The position numbers and the translations under genes are program-made. 64,000 bases of DNA from Maratus speciosus (Eukaryota; Arthropoda; Arachnida; Araneae; Salticidae), in NCBI GenBank assembly GCA_963932465.1, contig OZ010792.1, forward strand, positions 284,811,836-284,875,835, read 5' to 3'. Below are positions 24,170-37,975 of the stretch, in pieces; the stretch's first letter is position 1; each line of letters starts with the position of its first letter. A model generated the notes under the pieces. The model saw only the letters and a program-made list of their open reading frames with translations, did no database searches and was not told the DNA's origin.

Positions 24170-24289
24170 TTGGTGACTTTTTTCATTGTAAAAGAATGAA
24201 GTATTAAAGTATTCTTGGAAATTTGTAAGTATTTTCTATTTTTTTTTCATATTCACCATCTATTTTGTTTTAGAATATCAATTTTGGAA

Positions 24290-24375
24290 ATTTTCTTAGA
24301 CTCGTGTATAAGCCGACCTCCAACTTAAAGACAAAAAATGCCCAAAAATTCTTGGCTTGACGCAGAAATCTACTG
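24290..24375. repeat. Possible right terminal region of the pogo-type element
   Basis: GTGTATAAGCCGACCTCC is of the kind found in pogo-element ends, and the segment ends CTACTG followed by TA at 24376-24377. No matching left end was found near 22.5 kb, so the call is tentative. Confidence 0.4.
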
Positions 24376-24377
24376 TA

Positions 24378-26353
24378 CTTCGTAAAAGGTTACTACGGTT
24401 ATCTACGGTATTTCATAAAAGTTATAACCTTTTATAATTTTCAGTAAAAATTTAATAATTAAGAATGGCATGTCTGTTTTTAAAAGTCTGACTGTGAAAA
24501 CGAATTTTACTGGCAGTATTTTACGGAATTTTAGCGTATTTCAGTAACTCTTTCTGGTAACACTTTGTTTAGATAGAGTTGAACAAATACGTCTAAAAAA
24601 AGCATGTAGCATTTCAACTTGCATTTTATTAATAAATTTTTGGTTATGCTTTCTTTTAGCATTTTGGAAGATGATTTATTCACATAGAATAAAGTCGAAA
24701 CTTTTTTCTATGACAGTATAGAAACAAAATCTGTGTTTAAAAAAAATTAACCATAGTTACATTTTTAGTTCTTAGATACCAAAACCGTTTCGAAACAGCT
24801 TTTCTACATCCAAATTTAGGCGATTTGTGCGAAAATTTTATTTATTTATTTTTTTTATATAGAAAAAAGATGGTTTTACTTAAAATATTTGCTGAAATCT
24901 CTTAAAATTCAATTTACATCTCTTGTAATAAAGATGATTAATTTAGAAATAGTATTTAAATTAAATTTCAATACATGTGACAAATTTCCAAGAAATAACT
25001 TACCGGTTTTAATTTTCTTAAAACGTTATTGGAAAAATATTAAGGATAAAATATTAAAGATAAGAAATAATAACTTTTAGTCCATTATAAAATATATTTA
25101 CAGATATAATTTCAACAGTCTTGCTTCGAAGACAAATCGTTCTAACCGCTGTGGGATGTAATAATCTCTTTAAAAGCATTTCGTCTGTAAACGAAATGTT
25201 GTAACGCTATTTTTCACTATGACTTCTTGCTGTCAAAAATAGAAGGAAACAATTTTAATGTATTTTATTAGGCCACAAAATGCCCTTTTTTCTTTCCAAT
25301 GCTATCAAGTATCATGAAAAAAAAATGTATAACTAATGGTTTTGGATATGTGACGCATAATTTTTAAAATCAATATACATTTTGAAAAAAACATTTAGTT
25401 TTTGTAAGCTTATTTTTTTTCTTTTTTTGTAAAATTTATTCTATTATAGTTATGCTATTTTATGAACTATCTTCTTTATAATCAAAACCATCAATACACG
25501 AGTAGTTAAATTATATTATATTTTAAAAGAAATTACAGTAATTACTCGTTTGTAGTAAAAATAGAGTTTTGTAGAAAAAACCCAGAAAGAAAAAAACCCC
25601 CAGAAATAACTAAAAGTAGATTCGTAAATAATCATTTATTAACTGGAGGTAAATAGAATATAGAAATATATACTATACATAATTTTTTTCTTAATATAGT
25701 GATTAGAGTCTATACATTGTATAACGTTAACAACATTTCTTTTTATACGTTTGCAGTGATATACATATATGATTATACATTTATTAGTCGAATATTTTAC
25801 GGATTCAAGAAGTCAATAAAATATCAATGTCTGGAATGGCATAAAGTGTTAGTTACTACTTAAAAGTATTTAATAATATTTGATTGTTACATAAAATGCA
25901 TCCAACATTAATATTGTCTTCTTGCACTTGCCTCTTGCAAGGGAAGAGACAAGAGAACAAGCAGAACTTCTTATCAACAAAACAATAGACAATATTATTT
26001 CTCTTACTTTATTTGTAAACGCAAGTATAATTTCCTGTATATTATGCTCCTGGTTTCTCTAATAGCGAAATATATGCGCATATGGCAAAAGAAAAATAAT
26101 GCCAAACGTTGGGGTATTCCAAATTTTGGAATGAAGTAATTTTGTAAACCTTTAATGGCTTTAATAATAGCTTTGTATTTTTATAAAAACATATAAGACA
26201 AATAATAGTAACAAACTGTTTGCATGTAAAGAAAAAGCTATACTGGAAAAAGAAAAGATTGGTTTGATCAAATCAAAAAGCAACCCTCCCTCCCCCTAGA
26301 GGTATCTTACTATACCCCTCCCCCTAAAGTAATAACGTTACGTATGCATAGCC
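24378..26353. other. No recognised feature
   Basis: AT-rich, no gene. A small hairpin-prone stretch, CTTGCCTCTTGCAAGGGAAG, lies at about 25929-25948. Nothing else. Confidence 0.6.
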
Positions 26354-26361
26354 CCTTAGAT

Positions 26362-26535
26362 AAGTAGTGTAGTCGTAATGAAAAGCTAGGCAGAGAGTAT
26401 ACGCTCAAAGCAGAGGGTATACACTACAGTGTATATACTATAGCTTTATTGAGAAACAGAGGGTATAAGGTGTTCTTTAAAATAATCCAGAAGGTGTACG
26501 GCGTATACCACCGTATACCCTCCACTACATCCCTG
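26362..26535. mobile_element. hAT-type MITE, 174 bp, copy 2 of family
   Basis: The left end AAGTAGTGTAGTCGTAA matches CAGTGGTATAGTCGTAA at 62300; the right end TACCCTCCACTACATCCCTG is identical to that at 62541. Target duplication is CCTTAGAT (26354-26361) versus CCTTAGAC (26536-26543), 7 of 8. The 8-bp size and CAG ends indicate hAT. No coding. Confidence 0.82.
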
Positions 26536-26539
26536 CCTT

Positions 26540-26757
26540 AGACAGCACAACTATAATTTCAAGAACAATTAATTATTGGCTCTCTTCGTGAGGTGATTAG
26601 TTAGCAGAGATTAGGTAACCCGACAACAGGAAAACAGAATCAGCCAATCAAGGGCAGAACATGTGTTTCCATAAGCGGGTTAGTTACTCCCTGCTGTTAA
26701 TATCCTGACTAAGAGAGCTTTTAATTAATTGCAGTTAAAATTATAGTTGTGCTCTCT
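26540..26757. mobile_element. Small TIR element, about 218 bp
   Basis: Inverted ends AGACAGCACAACTATAATTT (left) and AGAGAGCACAACTATAATTT (right, reversed) are followed by matched CAATTAATTA and GCTCTCTT blocks, so the arms are about 50 bp. The target duplication is unclear. It lies directly against the hAT MITE. Confidence 0.65.
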
Positions 26758-27102
26758 GTTCATTATATAGAGAAAAATAAGATATTGTTCTCTGTAAAGC
26801 TATTTGTTTTAATTGTTTCGAGCGCAAAGTATATTATGATTAGATTCCTTTTACAAAATCTTAACGTTTACAAAAAAATATTAATAACTGTTATGAAAAG
26901 CCAATTATGAACAGACTCCTTCAGAAAAGAATATATTTGCTTAATATAATACTATAAAAATTTACAAGAGATGTTTTGTTTTGCTCTAATAAGAGGATGC
27001 CCAAACGGGTCACAAGGAGGGAAAAAAAATGCTTAGGGCCGCTTTTGAAAGGCGATTTTCTTTTCGTTCCTCACATGCTATGCACCAATACTTATATAGG
27101 TA

Positions 27103-27734
27103 CAGTGTGACCTCAAATATCTGGTGTTAAGAAATCCGACACCAAAGTCATCTTCCCTTTCTCCGCTTTTCTACACTTCCAACTTACTACACTTAGCGGA
27201 CAAGGAGATCGCTGACGCTGTGATAAATAGAAGCGCCGATAACGCTAGTAACAGCTCAGAAGAACGAGGACAAGAGGCCTGCAGAAGTAAAGGTGTCAAA
27301 GAAAAATGCAGTAATTCGACTTGAATATTAATATCTGCTTTAGAGAAACAAGACTGTATTTTCGAAAACGATATTTTTCACTTGTATAAAATCCAAGAAA
27401 AACTTGTTAAAGAGTCACCGAGAAACTTGAAGCAAATGAAACTTATATCGATGTTTCGGAAATTACACGAGAAGGAAATACTTTCCTGTTTATAAGATAT
27501 ATATATATATATTTTTTTTTAGCATAAAAAATATCAATGAAAGAAAGTTTTTAAAAACATTTATTATTTTTGGCGTTTTGCCACATAAATATCACTTGGC
27601 TATGAATTAAATTACGAATGAAGGCACTATAAAGAATATCGGAAGTACTTGTTATATTCTTTCAGAAATCCGGAATTTTCATAAAACTGTCTTAGACTCG
27701 GTCCCGACGATGTCGGATTTTCGAGGTTATACTG
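27103..27734 (+). mobile_element. pogo/Tigger-type deletion derivative
   Basis: The ends CAGTGTGACCTCAAATATCT and (reversed) CAGTATAACCTCGAAAATCC, followed on both sides by CCGACA, are flanked by TA (27101-27102, 27735-27736). Such CAGTATAACCTCG ends are typical of Tigger. An internal open stretch (27124-27324) with DKEIADAVINRS and a following basic patch may be the remains of a transposase C-terminus; that last point is weak. Length 632 bp. Confidence 0.75.
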
Positions 27735-27736
27735 TA

Positions 27737-30149
27737 GTTTGTGCTTAGAAAATGCTTTCTTTCGCATGCATTGTAAATAGCTGAAAATAAATTTTTATTG
27801 CCACCTCTTTTGTATTACTAAGCGGGAAAAATTCGAGCGCTCAGACATTTCTTGAATTGTGGTTGTTTCAACATTTTTATTTTTCTGATACTTCATCATA
27901 TCCTAAATACCACATTTAAAAGAAACATTGTTAAATCATTTCGCTTGTATAAAAAAATGACAGCAAACATGCAAAATTAAACATGTTTTTAAAAGAATTG
28001 CAAACGTACTAAATTTGCAGGTCTTAAATTTAATTAGGTACGCATTGCTTGAATTTGAAACTACTATTATTTAATCTTTATGAAATAATGACACAATATT
28101 ATTGTGTAATATTATAATATAATATTACACAAGAGGAACATAGTTTTTACTTACACTATTTTAGGGGCAAAAACGTTCCTTACGGATCCTCATTCTTTAT
28201 CTGCATCGTCTGTTATAACAATCTCTATACAATAAAAGCCAGTGTAACGCTGGGCGATGCGAATCCATCAATCTTCCAGTCTCCCAGGAAGAGACTCAAA
28301 GGGAAAAGGATCCATTCTCCCATTGGTTGCCATAAACAAGAATTCCGAGATCACTTCTCAAGGTTACAAGTCCTGATAATTGAGCAGTAGTAGACACTTC
28401 TTAACAAATCAGTGCAAGTCACATCGCATTACACAACCAAAATAAATCGCCAAGTGTCACTTGAGATTATTTCAAGTATTAAGTTGCAATCATATTAAAT
28501 TTTCTTTGCGACATGTAAGGAATTTTAATTTATTTCTCATATAAAGTGATTCACGGAAAACAATGTTATGGTATTTTTAAAAATATTCTTTTTTTTCCTG
28601 CAAAAAATTGATAAAACTGACTTTCTTTTAAAAAAGTAATCAATTTAAATATTTTAGGCTTATTATTTTGTAACTTATTTTTAAATTACATATTACTTAT
28701 ATTTTCCTTTTCTTCCTTTTCTGTATACAAGTGTATGTAAATTTAAACTTTAAAAAAAATATCCCATATTTTAAAAGTAAAAAATTAATATTTATACGAA
28801 AAGTAAAATTAATAATTTTTGGTTTATAGCTTTGCATCAGGAGGACAGAAGCTTAGGAGATTAGACGGTTAAGATTCAATCCGAGATACTTATTTATTAA
28901 TCAATATACATATTTAAGAAAATTTGGAGGGGGGAGGAGGGGGGGGGGTAAACGATAAAATACAATTTCAAAGTGTTATTAAAAAAATAGTATTATTTCA
29001 ATAATTGCAGCAGACTGTTTTAATTACGCACTTTTATTGCATATTTATTAAATTTTTGTTTTATTAAGAAATCTTAATTTTGTTATAGTAGTATATTAGC
29101 CGGAAAACCTGGTTTACCCAGAAATATTGTAAATGCTAATTGTGTGTTTATTAGAACATAAACTAGCCGAACTTTGCTCATCTAAACGCTTCCATATTGT
29201 CAATTATTTTTTTATCAGTTTTTCAAGTTTTAAGTGAAAAACACAATTTTTACCCACCGTCCTAGGACGGGCATTTACACTAGTATTTAAATAAACTAGT
29301 TAGTGCCAGTCAAGTTTTGACGGTAAACAACTTGAATGTTTCATCAAAAAAATTCTTGGATTTTTAATTAGTTGCTTTTAAATTAATTATTGAATGACGA
29401 ATTTCTATATTGCATAAGTGATTCTCATTTCTTTAAGGCGATAGATGGTAACCTATTCAATAAAGTGAAAGAATTTTAAGTTTATAATTTACAACTAACT
29501 ATGCTTGCTTTTTATCAGAAATTTATCTAAGAACACCGGGTAGAGAATTTAATTTTACTTATTACGACCACATTTTTTTTAATAACAATATCTATTTTTA
29601 TTTATTTATTTATTTATTAAAACTTCACGGGCATTAAAAGCTGCCATGAATTTTATTTTTATCTGTCCCACTCTCTAAAAACCTAAATTTGAAACTTGAT
29701 GCAGCTAACGATTTATAATATATATATTATTACTTGAATTTTATTTTATATATTTATACATTTTTTAAATATTAAACTTGGATATCAAGGCAATTTCTTT
29801 TATAGCTCTTATACGAATATTTTTTTTTCTTTCCATTTTATTTTTTTACGAAAATGAATGACAAACTTTTCTTTCTCACACACACATGTATATTCTTAGT
29901 AATGGCCAGAAAATATAACTAAAATTTTAGATCAGCTCAATTTATTTAATTGATAATTCCATGCAAAATATTTTAGCTTAAATATTTTAAATGTAAAATC
30001 ATTATTTTTTCAAAATATTATTGAGTGTTAAATTTTATTTAATTATAAAGCATTCAAATAATAATAAGAGTAAAATAAAAATCCTATAACTTCTCTTCCT
30101 AATAAAATATGCCATTATTGAAATGAATTACCGACATTACACATTTTGC
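27737..30149. other. No gene; a few palindromes and a G-tract
   Basis: AT-rich. It contains a TA-rich palindromic stretch (about 28088-28135), a G-rich tract (28927-28949) and a perfect 14-bp palindrome CCGTCCTAGGACGG (29257-29270). Nothing coding and no terminal repeats recognised. Confidence 0.55.
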
Positions 30150-30232
30150 CATGGTTGGGTTCGAACCCGCGTCTTGTACAAAAAATCAGAGCAAGAAAGT
30201 GCTGCGTTAACCCACTACGCTAGCGGGGACTC
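30150..30232 (-). tRNA. tRNA-like sequence, probably pseudogene or SINE head
   Basis: On the minus strand there is a perfect box A (TAGCGTAGTGG) and box B (GGTTCGAACCC), spaced as in a tRNA. The acceptor start GTCCCCG does not pair with the 3' end (CCATGGC), the T stem has two mismatches and the anticodon stem is irregular. It is therefore unlikely to be a working tRNA gene. It differs from the SINE family at 17297. Confidence 0.5.
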
Positions 30233-30536
30233 GTTTAATAACCTTCTAAATTGAAGAGGTTCGAAAAACAGTTGACGCTTGACGCATACGAATGTCTCGA
30301 ATTTGAGTTCTGATCTCACAGAAATACTTTTGCGTTTTAATAATTTATACCTTATTTTTTCAAAGAAGTAGCAACTTAATATATGCTAGTTTCCTTCGTG
30401 TCTAACTATTGGCAATTCATAAGACGGATCACAGAGTCCATAACTTTTAACCTCAAATCACTGTGTTTATCTTCTGTGTGTAATATGACCAAAACAATAT
30501 GACATCCCCAAAATAAACTGTATCTACCGGGTGTCC

Positions 30537-30979
30537 CAAAAAGGACTGACTGATTTTAAAATTCAATAACTTGCAAACGGTGACAGATATTTAAAAAATT
30601 CTTGCAGGAGGGTTATGCATAAGGTCAAAAGTTTTATTACAGTGATTTTCGATTTTAGTTCAAATTACAAACAATAGATGGCGCTGTAAGCAATAGTCGC
30701 TAAATACAGGCTCGATTTCTGGTCCTTTCTCTTGTTCCATGCTGAAAAAGGAGATGGAAATGTATTATCCGGGCCACGAAGTACCAAAAATCGAGCCTGA
30801 ATTCAGCGTCTATTGATCGCAGCGCCATCTATTGTTTGTAATTCGAACTAAAATTGAAAATCACTGTAAAAAAACTTTTGACATTATGCATAACCCTCCT
30901 GCAAGAATTTTTTAAATATCTGTCACCGTTTGCAAGTTATTGAATTTTAAAATCAGTCAGTCCTTTTTGGGACACCCGG
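30537..30979. mobile_element. Fold-back mariner-type MITE, copy 2
   Basis: The ends CCGGGTGTCCCAAAAAGGAC are perfectly inverted, with TA flanks (30535-30536, 30980-30981). Arms of about 200 bp nearly match those at 12251-12697. Its ends are less diverged than those of copy 1. Confidence 0.92.
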
Positions 30980-31435
30980 TAGCTCGCTCTTAGTATTGAA
31001 ACAATGCATTTTTAATTGTTAGTAATGCTGAAAGAGCCAAATAATATTAACTTTGTGAAAGAAAGAAAAGCTTGTTTACAGTAAGATCGAATGGCAGACG
31101 AACTTAAACGCGCAGCGTGTCACTCCAGAGACAGACTTGTACTTATGTACTGCGCATGCGCAACTGTAGAATTTTAATTTAAAATTACGGATAATTAATA
31201 AAACATTTGAACAAACGAATGGACGATAACAAATCTGTGGCCAAATATCTTTCTTTTAAGAAAAGATTGGTGTCATTTGATGCAGTAGTTTCTTCTCACG
31301 GACTGTCGAAAGAAAACGCTTAGCGTTTTAAATATATAGATGTCTTGCGGTAAAAGTACGCTTAAAATCTGAATATTTTAAGGAATTTTTCAACTTTCTC
31401 CCGGTCTGATTTTACCAAATCACTGGACCGCATGT

Positions 31436-32819
31436 TAGAGGTCTGCACGGGCCTGAATTTTCAGGCCCGGCTCGTTCAAAAAATTAAAAGTTCGGCCCGA
31501 GCCCGGTCCGGCCGGTACAAAAATCAGTGAAAAGAGGCCCGGCCCATGGAAAAATCAATAAAATGAGCCCGACTCAATTTCTACAAAAAATTCAGGTCAT
31601 CCTAAACGTACAATTAAGATTCTTTGAAACAATAATACTGCATACATATTTATGGGGTAATTTTACAGTATATTTTAAAATTACTATATATTCGCAAGAC
31701 AGGGAATACACAATAGCAACATCATTGATTACTTAGAGTCTTAGACGTTTCAACATTCAAATAGGGATTCATTAAAAAGTTAATGTAGTTTAGAATAAAA
31801 GGAAAAATGGAGGATTAAAAACATGTTAACTTTTGAAGCTGTATAATAAAAAGCAGATTTGTAAAAATATTTCTCTGCCATTTAATAAGGCTTGTCTCAA
31901 ATCCAAAGGAGCTACTTTTTGATACATTTCGGAATTCATTTCCTTTCGGAAATGCACAAGATTGGCAGGTGTTATTATTCAGAAACTATGTAATAGTTTC
32001 TGAATAACGTTATCCATTTTCGGATAAAGGCACTATATCTTTGAGAAAATACTGTCAAAGTTAAAGTTTTGAATCGAATTTCCAGAAGCGATAGCACGTC
32101 AGAGGATAAAAATCTTCAGTCACGTGACAAGAATCTCCTATATCTCGATAAGTAATTTATTTATAAGAAATGGAAAAGGCTGTCGATTCAAAATCCCTTC
32201 AATAGTCAGGCCTGTCAATTTTATGCCCTTTACAGTTAAAAATGAGTCAGAAAATTTCTCATTGTTGAGCAGTGAACTGTGAACCACCTTTAGGTGTATT
32301 TCCAAAGATTTCGTTAACAGAAGTGCGTTATCGCTATTAACATTTTAACAAAACATATTGCCTGCCCTTCACATTCTGAGAACAATTAAGTCTAATTCCG
32401 GCCTTGCTCGACTATGCCGAAAAACATGCAAGTCTGGTCTCGGCCTGGCATGAGTCTGCTGAAAAAAATTAAGCCCGAGCTCAAACACCATTTAACTGTC
32501 CGATGCTAATCTCTACGCTGGACATGTTACATTTCTGTATTGATGTTGTCAAACTAGCATCGGCTCGTGACGCACATTTATACTTATTCTCGCGAAAGTC
32601 ACCTTCATTGAAAGTGAATCATATTTTATCGACTTCGATTGAGTTTTTATAGCGGGCCGGTAGGCCCACTTAATTTTTTGTATAGGTCCGGTTAGGCCCG
32701 TTTATTTTGTTTCTCGGTCCGGCCCATAGAAAAAATTGTTCTAATTCTGCCGGCCCGGACCGTGTGAAAATTTGCCTTCGCCGGGCCGGGTGCGGGCCTC
32801 GGCCCAGTGCAGACCTCTA
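31436..32819. mobile_element. Non-autonomous hAT element, 1384 bp
   Basis: Inverted ends TAGAGGTCTGCAC... (left) and TAGAGGTCTGCACTGGGCC (right, reversed), with the 8-bp duplication CCGCATGT at 31428-31435 and 32820-32827. The first and last 150-200 bp are rich in GGCCCGG-type words; the interior is AT-rich. It carries no transposase. Bases 31930-32290 belong to a dispersed module found elsewhere without this element. Confidence 0.92.
31930..32290 (-). repeat. Dispersed module, reverse copy inside the hAT element
   Basis: CTTTGAGAAAATACTGTCAA, AGTTAAAGTTTTGAA and TTTCCAGAAGCGAT are the reverse of text at about 15170-15230 and 57800-57840. It was captured by, or makes up, the interior of this hAT element. 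Confidence 0.6.
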
Positions 32820-32827
32820 CCGCATGT

Positions 32828-35474
32828 GTCCCGCAGACAGTGAATTGCACTGTCCTGCTCTAATATGTCTACCAATAAAGGGTTACCTAGCGCAAATTTG
32901 ATTGAGTTTCCGGATTTGTATAACCACTGCTTCCGAAAAGTAATATTTTTGTTATAAAGTCTATGACCAAATAAAGCAAAGATTACTATCCGGTAATCCT
33001 GGTTATAAAATTATGTCTATTCTAATAATGAGAGAGTCCTTCCTTATAAAACCTCTTAAAATTGTGAAGAACGCTTATTCAGAGCAAAACGTTTATCCGG
33101 ATTCTAAATCTCACGATAAATTCCCAGATGTATATATAGATATGCGTTGATTGTATATATCCACTGAATCGAATTAAATGTGACTTTGCTCTTTATGGTT
33201 GTGAAAATTTAACTACCCTTTATTAAAAAATAAAATTTCAACACATTGCAGTCATATAATTTTTTTTTCAGTTCACACAAATTATTTTGATTTATAAAGT
33301 TATGATGTTACAATTTTAATTGTGTACGAGAGTTCAATTGTGCATAATGCACATTTTCTAATTTCGAAGAAAAATTTAAACCAAAAATTTCTAAGTAAAT
33401 ATTGTTGACTGAAATATATCATTATAATAAAATAAATAGACTGAATTTCAAAGATTATTCCCAACTGAGAACATTCTTGAGATGGCTGTTGTCTCGATTT
33501 GATAAATATGAAAATTAGAAGTGATGAATGATTCTTTTTCTTCAGCTTAGCCAACCCTTAATGCGACAGCATAAAGAGAATGTGTTTGTTTTCCCTTCGA
33601 GAAATAAAACTTGCAATCAAATTGAAAGATCTTTTCAAAACATTTTAAGAAACTGTTTAATGTTGTTGAAATTTTGTTACTTTACCCAACGCATGCTAGG
33701 ACAAGAAAAAGGCATAAAGAACTTCTATTTTAAAGTGGCTATTTTCATAATACGAAACATTTGTTTGTAAACTTTTGAAATTACTTCTAACTGAATTTTG
33801 ATGAAGAAATGAGGTTTGTGACTTTTAAGTAATATATTTCTTACAATAACAATGAGCGTAGATAGTAAGTACCTTAACATTTTTTTTTTCATTTTTTAGC
33901 GCATAAAGTATGCATATGAACGCAAATGACTTATTGAATGAAAATTTCTTTCATCAAGTTCTAAAAGTAATATTTTTAGGTTTTTTTCATTAAATGTAAG
34001 AGTCTTGCGTAATATTTTACCAATTTATTTTTTACGTATTATACTGTTCGGCAGAGAGTCGAAGGAAGTCTTTTTCAAAAGAGGATACGAAAAACAAAGC
34101 GCAGGGGAATTCAAAAATAAAAGAAGAGTACGCGTTTAGCTGTAACATTTTAGCTAATATTTTTTTTTCCCCAGACGGTTCTAGAACTACCACTCCCGCC
34201 AAAATTCATTTATAAGTATACATTTTATACATTCGTTTGACGCTATGAATTTGGCATGTTTGCCTGATGAAAATGTTTTTTTTTTTTTTTTTTTTTTTAA
34301 ACAATTGATAGCATCCTAAAATCCGATATTTTTTCTTAATATTGAATTGAGAAAACTGATTAATACGCTGTAGAAACTCCTCAGAAACGTTTTCAAAATT
34401 TACGGTGTTTCAAAAATGTTTCTTTAAATCTCCGGAATCCATTAGATTCATAGGTTCCTGAAGATAAAAAACGTTTTTCAGAATTGGGTTAACTCGAAAG
34501 AGGAACAGGTAGCAATTATACAAAATATGTTTATCATCAAATAAATGATCAGTATTTGTGTTTTACAATTACTGATCATCAATCATAGTAATTGACCACG
34601 AGCCATTCGTCATCAACAATAACTGCATAAAATATTTTACAAACTGTAGTATATTTATTTCATTGCTGTGCATCATGGTACAAATTAACACTTTAACTAA
34701 CGGTCATAACATTAAAACTAATAATCATAAAATATTTTAAAGCTTACTTATATGTTAAATGTACCAATAATGGGTCACTTAAGGACATTTATCTAATTAT
34801 TATTAAAATATTAGTACACCCTAAAAGATTTCTATTGTTTTAGCTTAGCTCTAATCTATCAGAATAAACAAGTTTCAATAGGTATTCTTTGGAAAAAATT
34901 AATTGTGGTCCCCCCAAAAGTGAAGCACTCAAGTCTTGAATTTAGTATGTACCATACAGAGGTTATAATTTGTTTTGCAGTTCTAGAATTAAATAAACAC
35001 AATGATGTAAACGTATTTAGAAGTTTAGATGATTACGTTATCTAATTTCACTAGTAAATCTGTAAATCGGATGACTCAACTTCAGTTTGGCAAATCCTTT
35101 TTGATTTGATCTCACATACACGATATCAAATGTCCTACAATCTACAATCTAATTTTTTTAAGATTAGAAGCAGTGTCCCTCATCAGCATTGACTAAAAGC
35201 TAATTACTAAAGCGCTAGTTTTAGAGGTATAGTTTCAGTTGCAGAAATATTTCAAATGCTCTTCCTCATATGAAATTCCATTTACGTCAAAATAGTTACA
35301 TTTTTTAAATTACAAAATACAAATATCTGTATGGTTTCCGAGTTCTATAATTTCTTTTAGAGAACCATGCTCTCACAAGTTAAACAGTAAAAATTCCAAT
35401 CTTCTACGACCAAAACTTACCGAGTTTTGATACATTTAGTTTTATGAAATTTCAGCGCTTTCTGACATTAAAAA
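32828..35474. other. No recognised feature
   Basis: AT-rich, with a long T-run at 34279-34298. Open frames at 33300-33770 on both strands show no family resemblance. Confidence 0.6.
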
Positions 35475-35620
35475 ATGTTTTCCCTTTTTAGGTATTAGGT
35501 AGATTTCGTATGAAATACTACCTATTACATTCTCCCCTATGTTGGAATTTCTGAAAAACATTTGCAGATCTATGCCGATCATGACCCATAGAACCCAAAA
35601 CCACCCTCAGTAAAAAACTT

Positions 35621-35696
<76 letters not shown>

Positions 35697-35760
35697 TTTC
35701 ATCTGGACACGATAACTTCCACTATTCTGCACAAATCTTTTCCAAACAGATACATAAAAT
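35475..35760 (+). repeat. Dispersed repeat with (CT)n(TA)n tract
   Basis: Reverse copy of 21886-22590. The microsatellite core (35623-35692) is (CT)n followed by (TA)n. Flanks carry ATTACATTCTCCCCTATGTT and GACACGATAACTTCC. This copy lacks the MITE present in the other. Confidence 0.75.
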
Positions 35761-35849
35761 CAAGGGCATAAAATCTCGGTCAAGTTCGTTAATGAGCAAA
35801 ATCGGACCAAGGAGATGGAAATAGGGAGGGGTTTTGTGAAAACCGAAAA

Positions 35850-36350
35850 AACCCCATAACTTCTTAATTTTTGTACATATCAAATCAGTTTAAAGTGTTT
35901 ATTACTTCTAAATCTTTTATTACTAGGACCAAAAATTTATGTATCATAGATTTTTGATAAAATTAAAAATGTGCTCAGGGGCGCAAAAATAGAGTTTTTG
36001 AGAGAAAAAAATTCATAACTTCGTCAATTCTCAAGATATCAAATCCAATTAATTTTATTATAAATCTCCTTAATATTATCTACTACTTTTATATTCACAA
36101 GTTTTTGATAGGACCAATATGTACCGCAAAAAAAAAAAAATTAAGAATGAAAACAAAAAGTAGGGGGGGGGATGAAGAAAAAAAAATCCATAACTCCGTC
36201 AATTCACAAGATATAAAATCCCCATGAATTTATCATACATCTTCTTAATATTGTCTACAACATTTATATAGACAAGTTTTTGATAGGACCAATTCTTACA
36301 ACAAAAACAAATTAAAAATACATAGCGGTTGAAGAAAAAAATCATGTTAT
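35850..36350. repeat. Tandem repeat of 159-175 bp, about 3 copies
   Basis: CATAACTTC(T/G)T...AATT...AAATC blocks start at 35855, 36014 and 36189. The last two share ACAAGTTTTTGATAGGACCA. The units are diverged. Confidence 0.7.
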
Positions 36351-36389
36351 TTCAAGTGTATTCAAATCCAAACTGCTTATTTTCTTACT

Positions 36390-36745
36390 CATTTTTAAAT
36401 TCATTTTTGCTCTCAAACGCATGCAATTGGTAGATTATCTTATTCAGAAATTATATAATGTACCGTAATGATCGATTTTTTGATAGAGCTAGAATATATT
36501 TCAAAAAATGGTGTCAAAGTGGGCATTTTGAACAGAATTTCCCGAAGCGATTGAGTTAGAAACAAAAAATATTGTCCTACTAAGAAAATAATTGTTTATA
36601 AATCAGGTTTTAATTAATGGAACGAAAAATGGAACCACAGGTCGCGTATAAATCTCTTCAAAAATCACGTCAGCAAGTGTCATAGTTTTTTCCATTAAAA
36701 TTGAATCTGAAAATATGCCAGAAAATTTCGAGTTGTTAAGCATGT
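36390..36745 (-). repeat. Dispersed module, reverse copy
   Basis: ATTTTTGCTCTCAAACGCAT, GTGTCAAAGTGGGCATTTTG and AGAATTTCCCGAAGCGATTG are reverse complements of the 14935-15350 module. No ends are recognisable. Confidence 0.6.
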
Positions 36746-37295
36746 AAAAGTATTTTTTTAATACCGCCTTAACACGATTCTGATAAAACCAGCTATTATA
36801 TAAAAAGGAAATAAAAATTCGTCAAAAGAACACAGATAAAATTGTTAAAGTGGATAAATCTCTAATCATGATTTAGTTTTTGTTGGTGAAATTAGTATGC
36901 TTAACTTCGAAATCTACCTCCGCCTGTAGGCCGGGGCGGCAGGGATTTTTTTATATCAGAATAGTACTAATGGTAGTGAAAAATACCCATGAAATTTACA
37001 AATTTCTTCCAGCAAGAATAGTAGGTATTATAGCAAACTTTTAATGATCGAACAGCGTCGTTTTTTGACTTTAAATATTTCTTGGTTTTCATTATTCATA
37101 ATTTCTTTTGTAGGGGCGTGAATCTTTTGTTCTTCGGCAGATTTCTGCTTTTAAAAAAATCTTTCAAAACCCTCATCACCTTTCCTTGCCAAAATTGCCG
37201 TTACCCATTTGCCTTCTTCAGCATACAAAGTTTAAAATTTGAAATTTTATATTACATTTTTTGTACTGTGTGTTACTTTGTAGTACCACCACAAC

Positions 37296-37331
<36 letters not shown>

Positions 37332-37973
37332 AAACAATAATCTAAATTACTATTTCCTCTCCACCGAAATTTTTGCTTCTATTTGGTGTTTCCGAAATTA
37401 AAAATTTGCAATATTTTTTTTCCATATTTCTTACTTTTCAATTATGGTTTGTAATAAGTCAATTATCTAGAGGAACGAACAAAGCAAAAACAAATTCCGT
37501 TTTCGTTTATTTTACTTTTAATTTTGAAGCGATTTCTGGTGGAAAATTTTGATGTTAATGAAGTTTCTCGTAGAACGCATTGTTATGAGACCGTTCAATA
37601 ATGAAAGTTTAACAAACCAGCCGACCAATGAACTTTGAAGTATAAACTACTTCAGCTATTAACGTTTTCTTTGTATAATCACGTGTCTGGCAGCTTAATA
37701 AAGTTTCACTTTTGTTCTTTCAGAAGTGGACCCACTTATGCATCGATAGTGGGATCCTGGTCCACGACTTCAATAACTTAATTCAAGTAAATTAATCATA
37801 AAAATATATTTTGGCATTTGCCCGAGTAAAAGGTCCCCCATGACCACTTTGGTAAAGCTTAGGAAATAGTGACTCAGAAACAGGCCGCCCTTCGAAATTA
37901 ATAAAATACTGATATTTGTTAAGTTCTCAGCTTATCTAACAAATTATTTAATGTTTAATAGAATACACTGTAA
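36746..37973. other. No gene; one A-tract
   Basis: AT-rich, with a pure A-run at 37301-37330. No retroelement body was recognised upstream of the run. Confidence 0.55.
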
Positions 37974-37975
37974 AA

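Noticed and set aside
27124..27324. Independent small gene
   Set aside because: It lies within Tigger-type terminal repeats and starts on a non-ATG codon. At most it is a remnant of the transposase C-terminus.
30150..30232. Functional tRNA gene
   Set aside because: Boxes A and B are good, but the acceptor ends do not pair and the T and anticodon stems are defective.
37301..37330. Poly-A tail of a LINE or processed gene
   Set aside because: No retroelement body, gene copy or target duplication was found next to the A-run; the same holds for 39309 and 56583.
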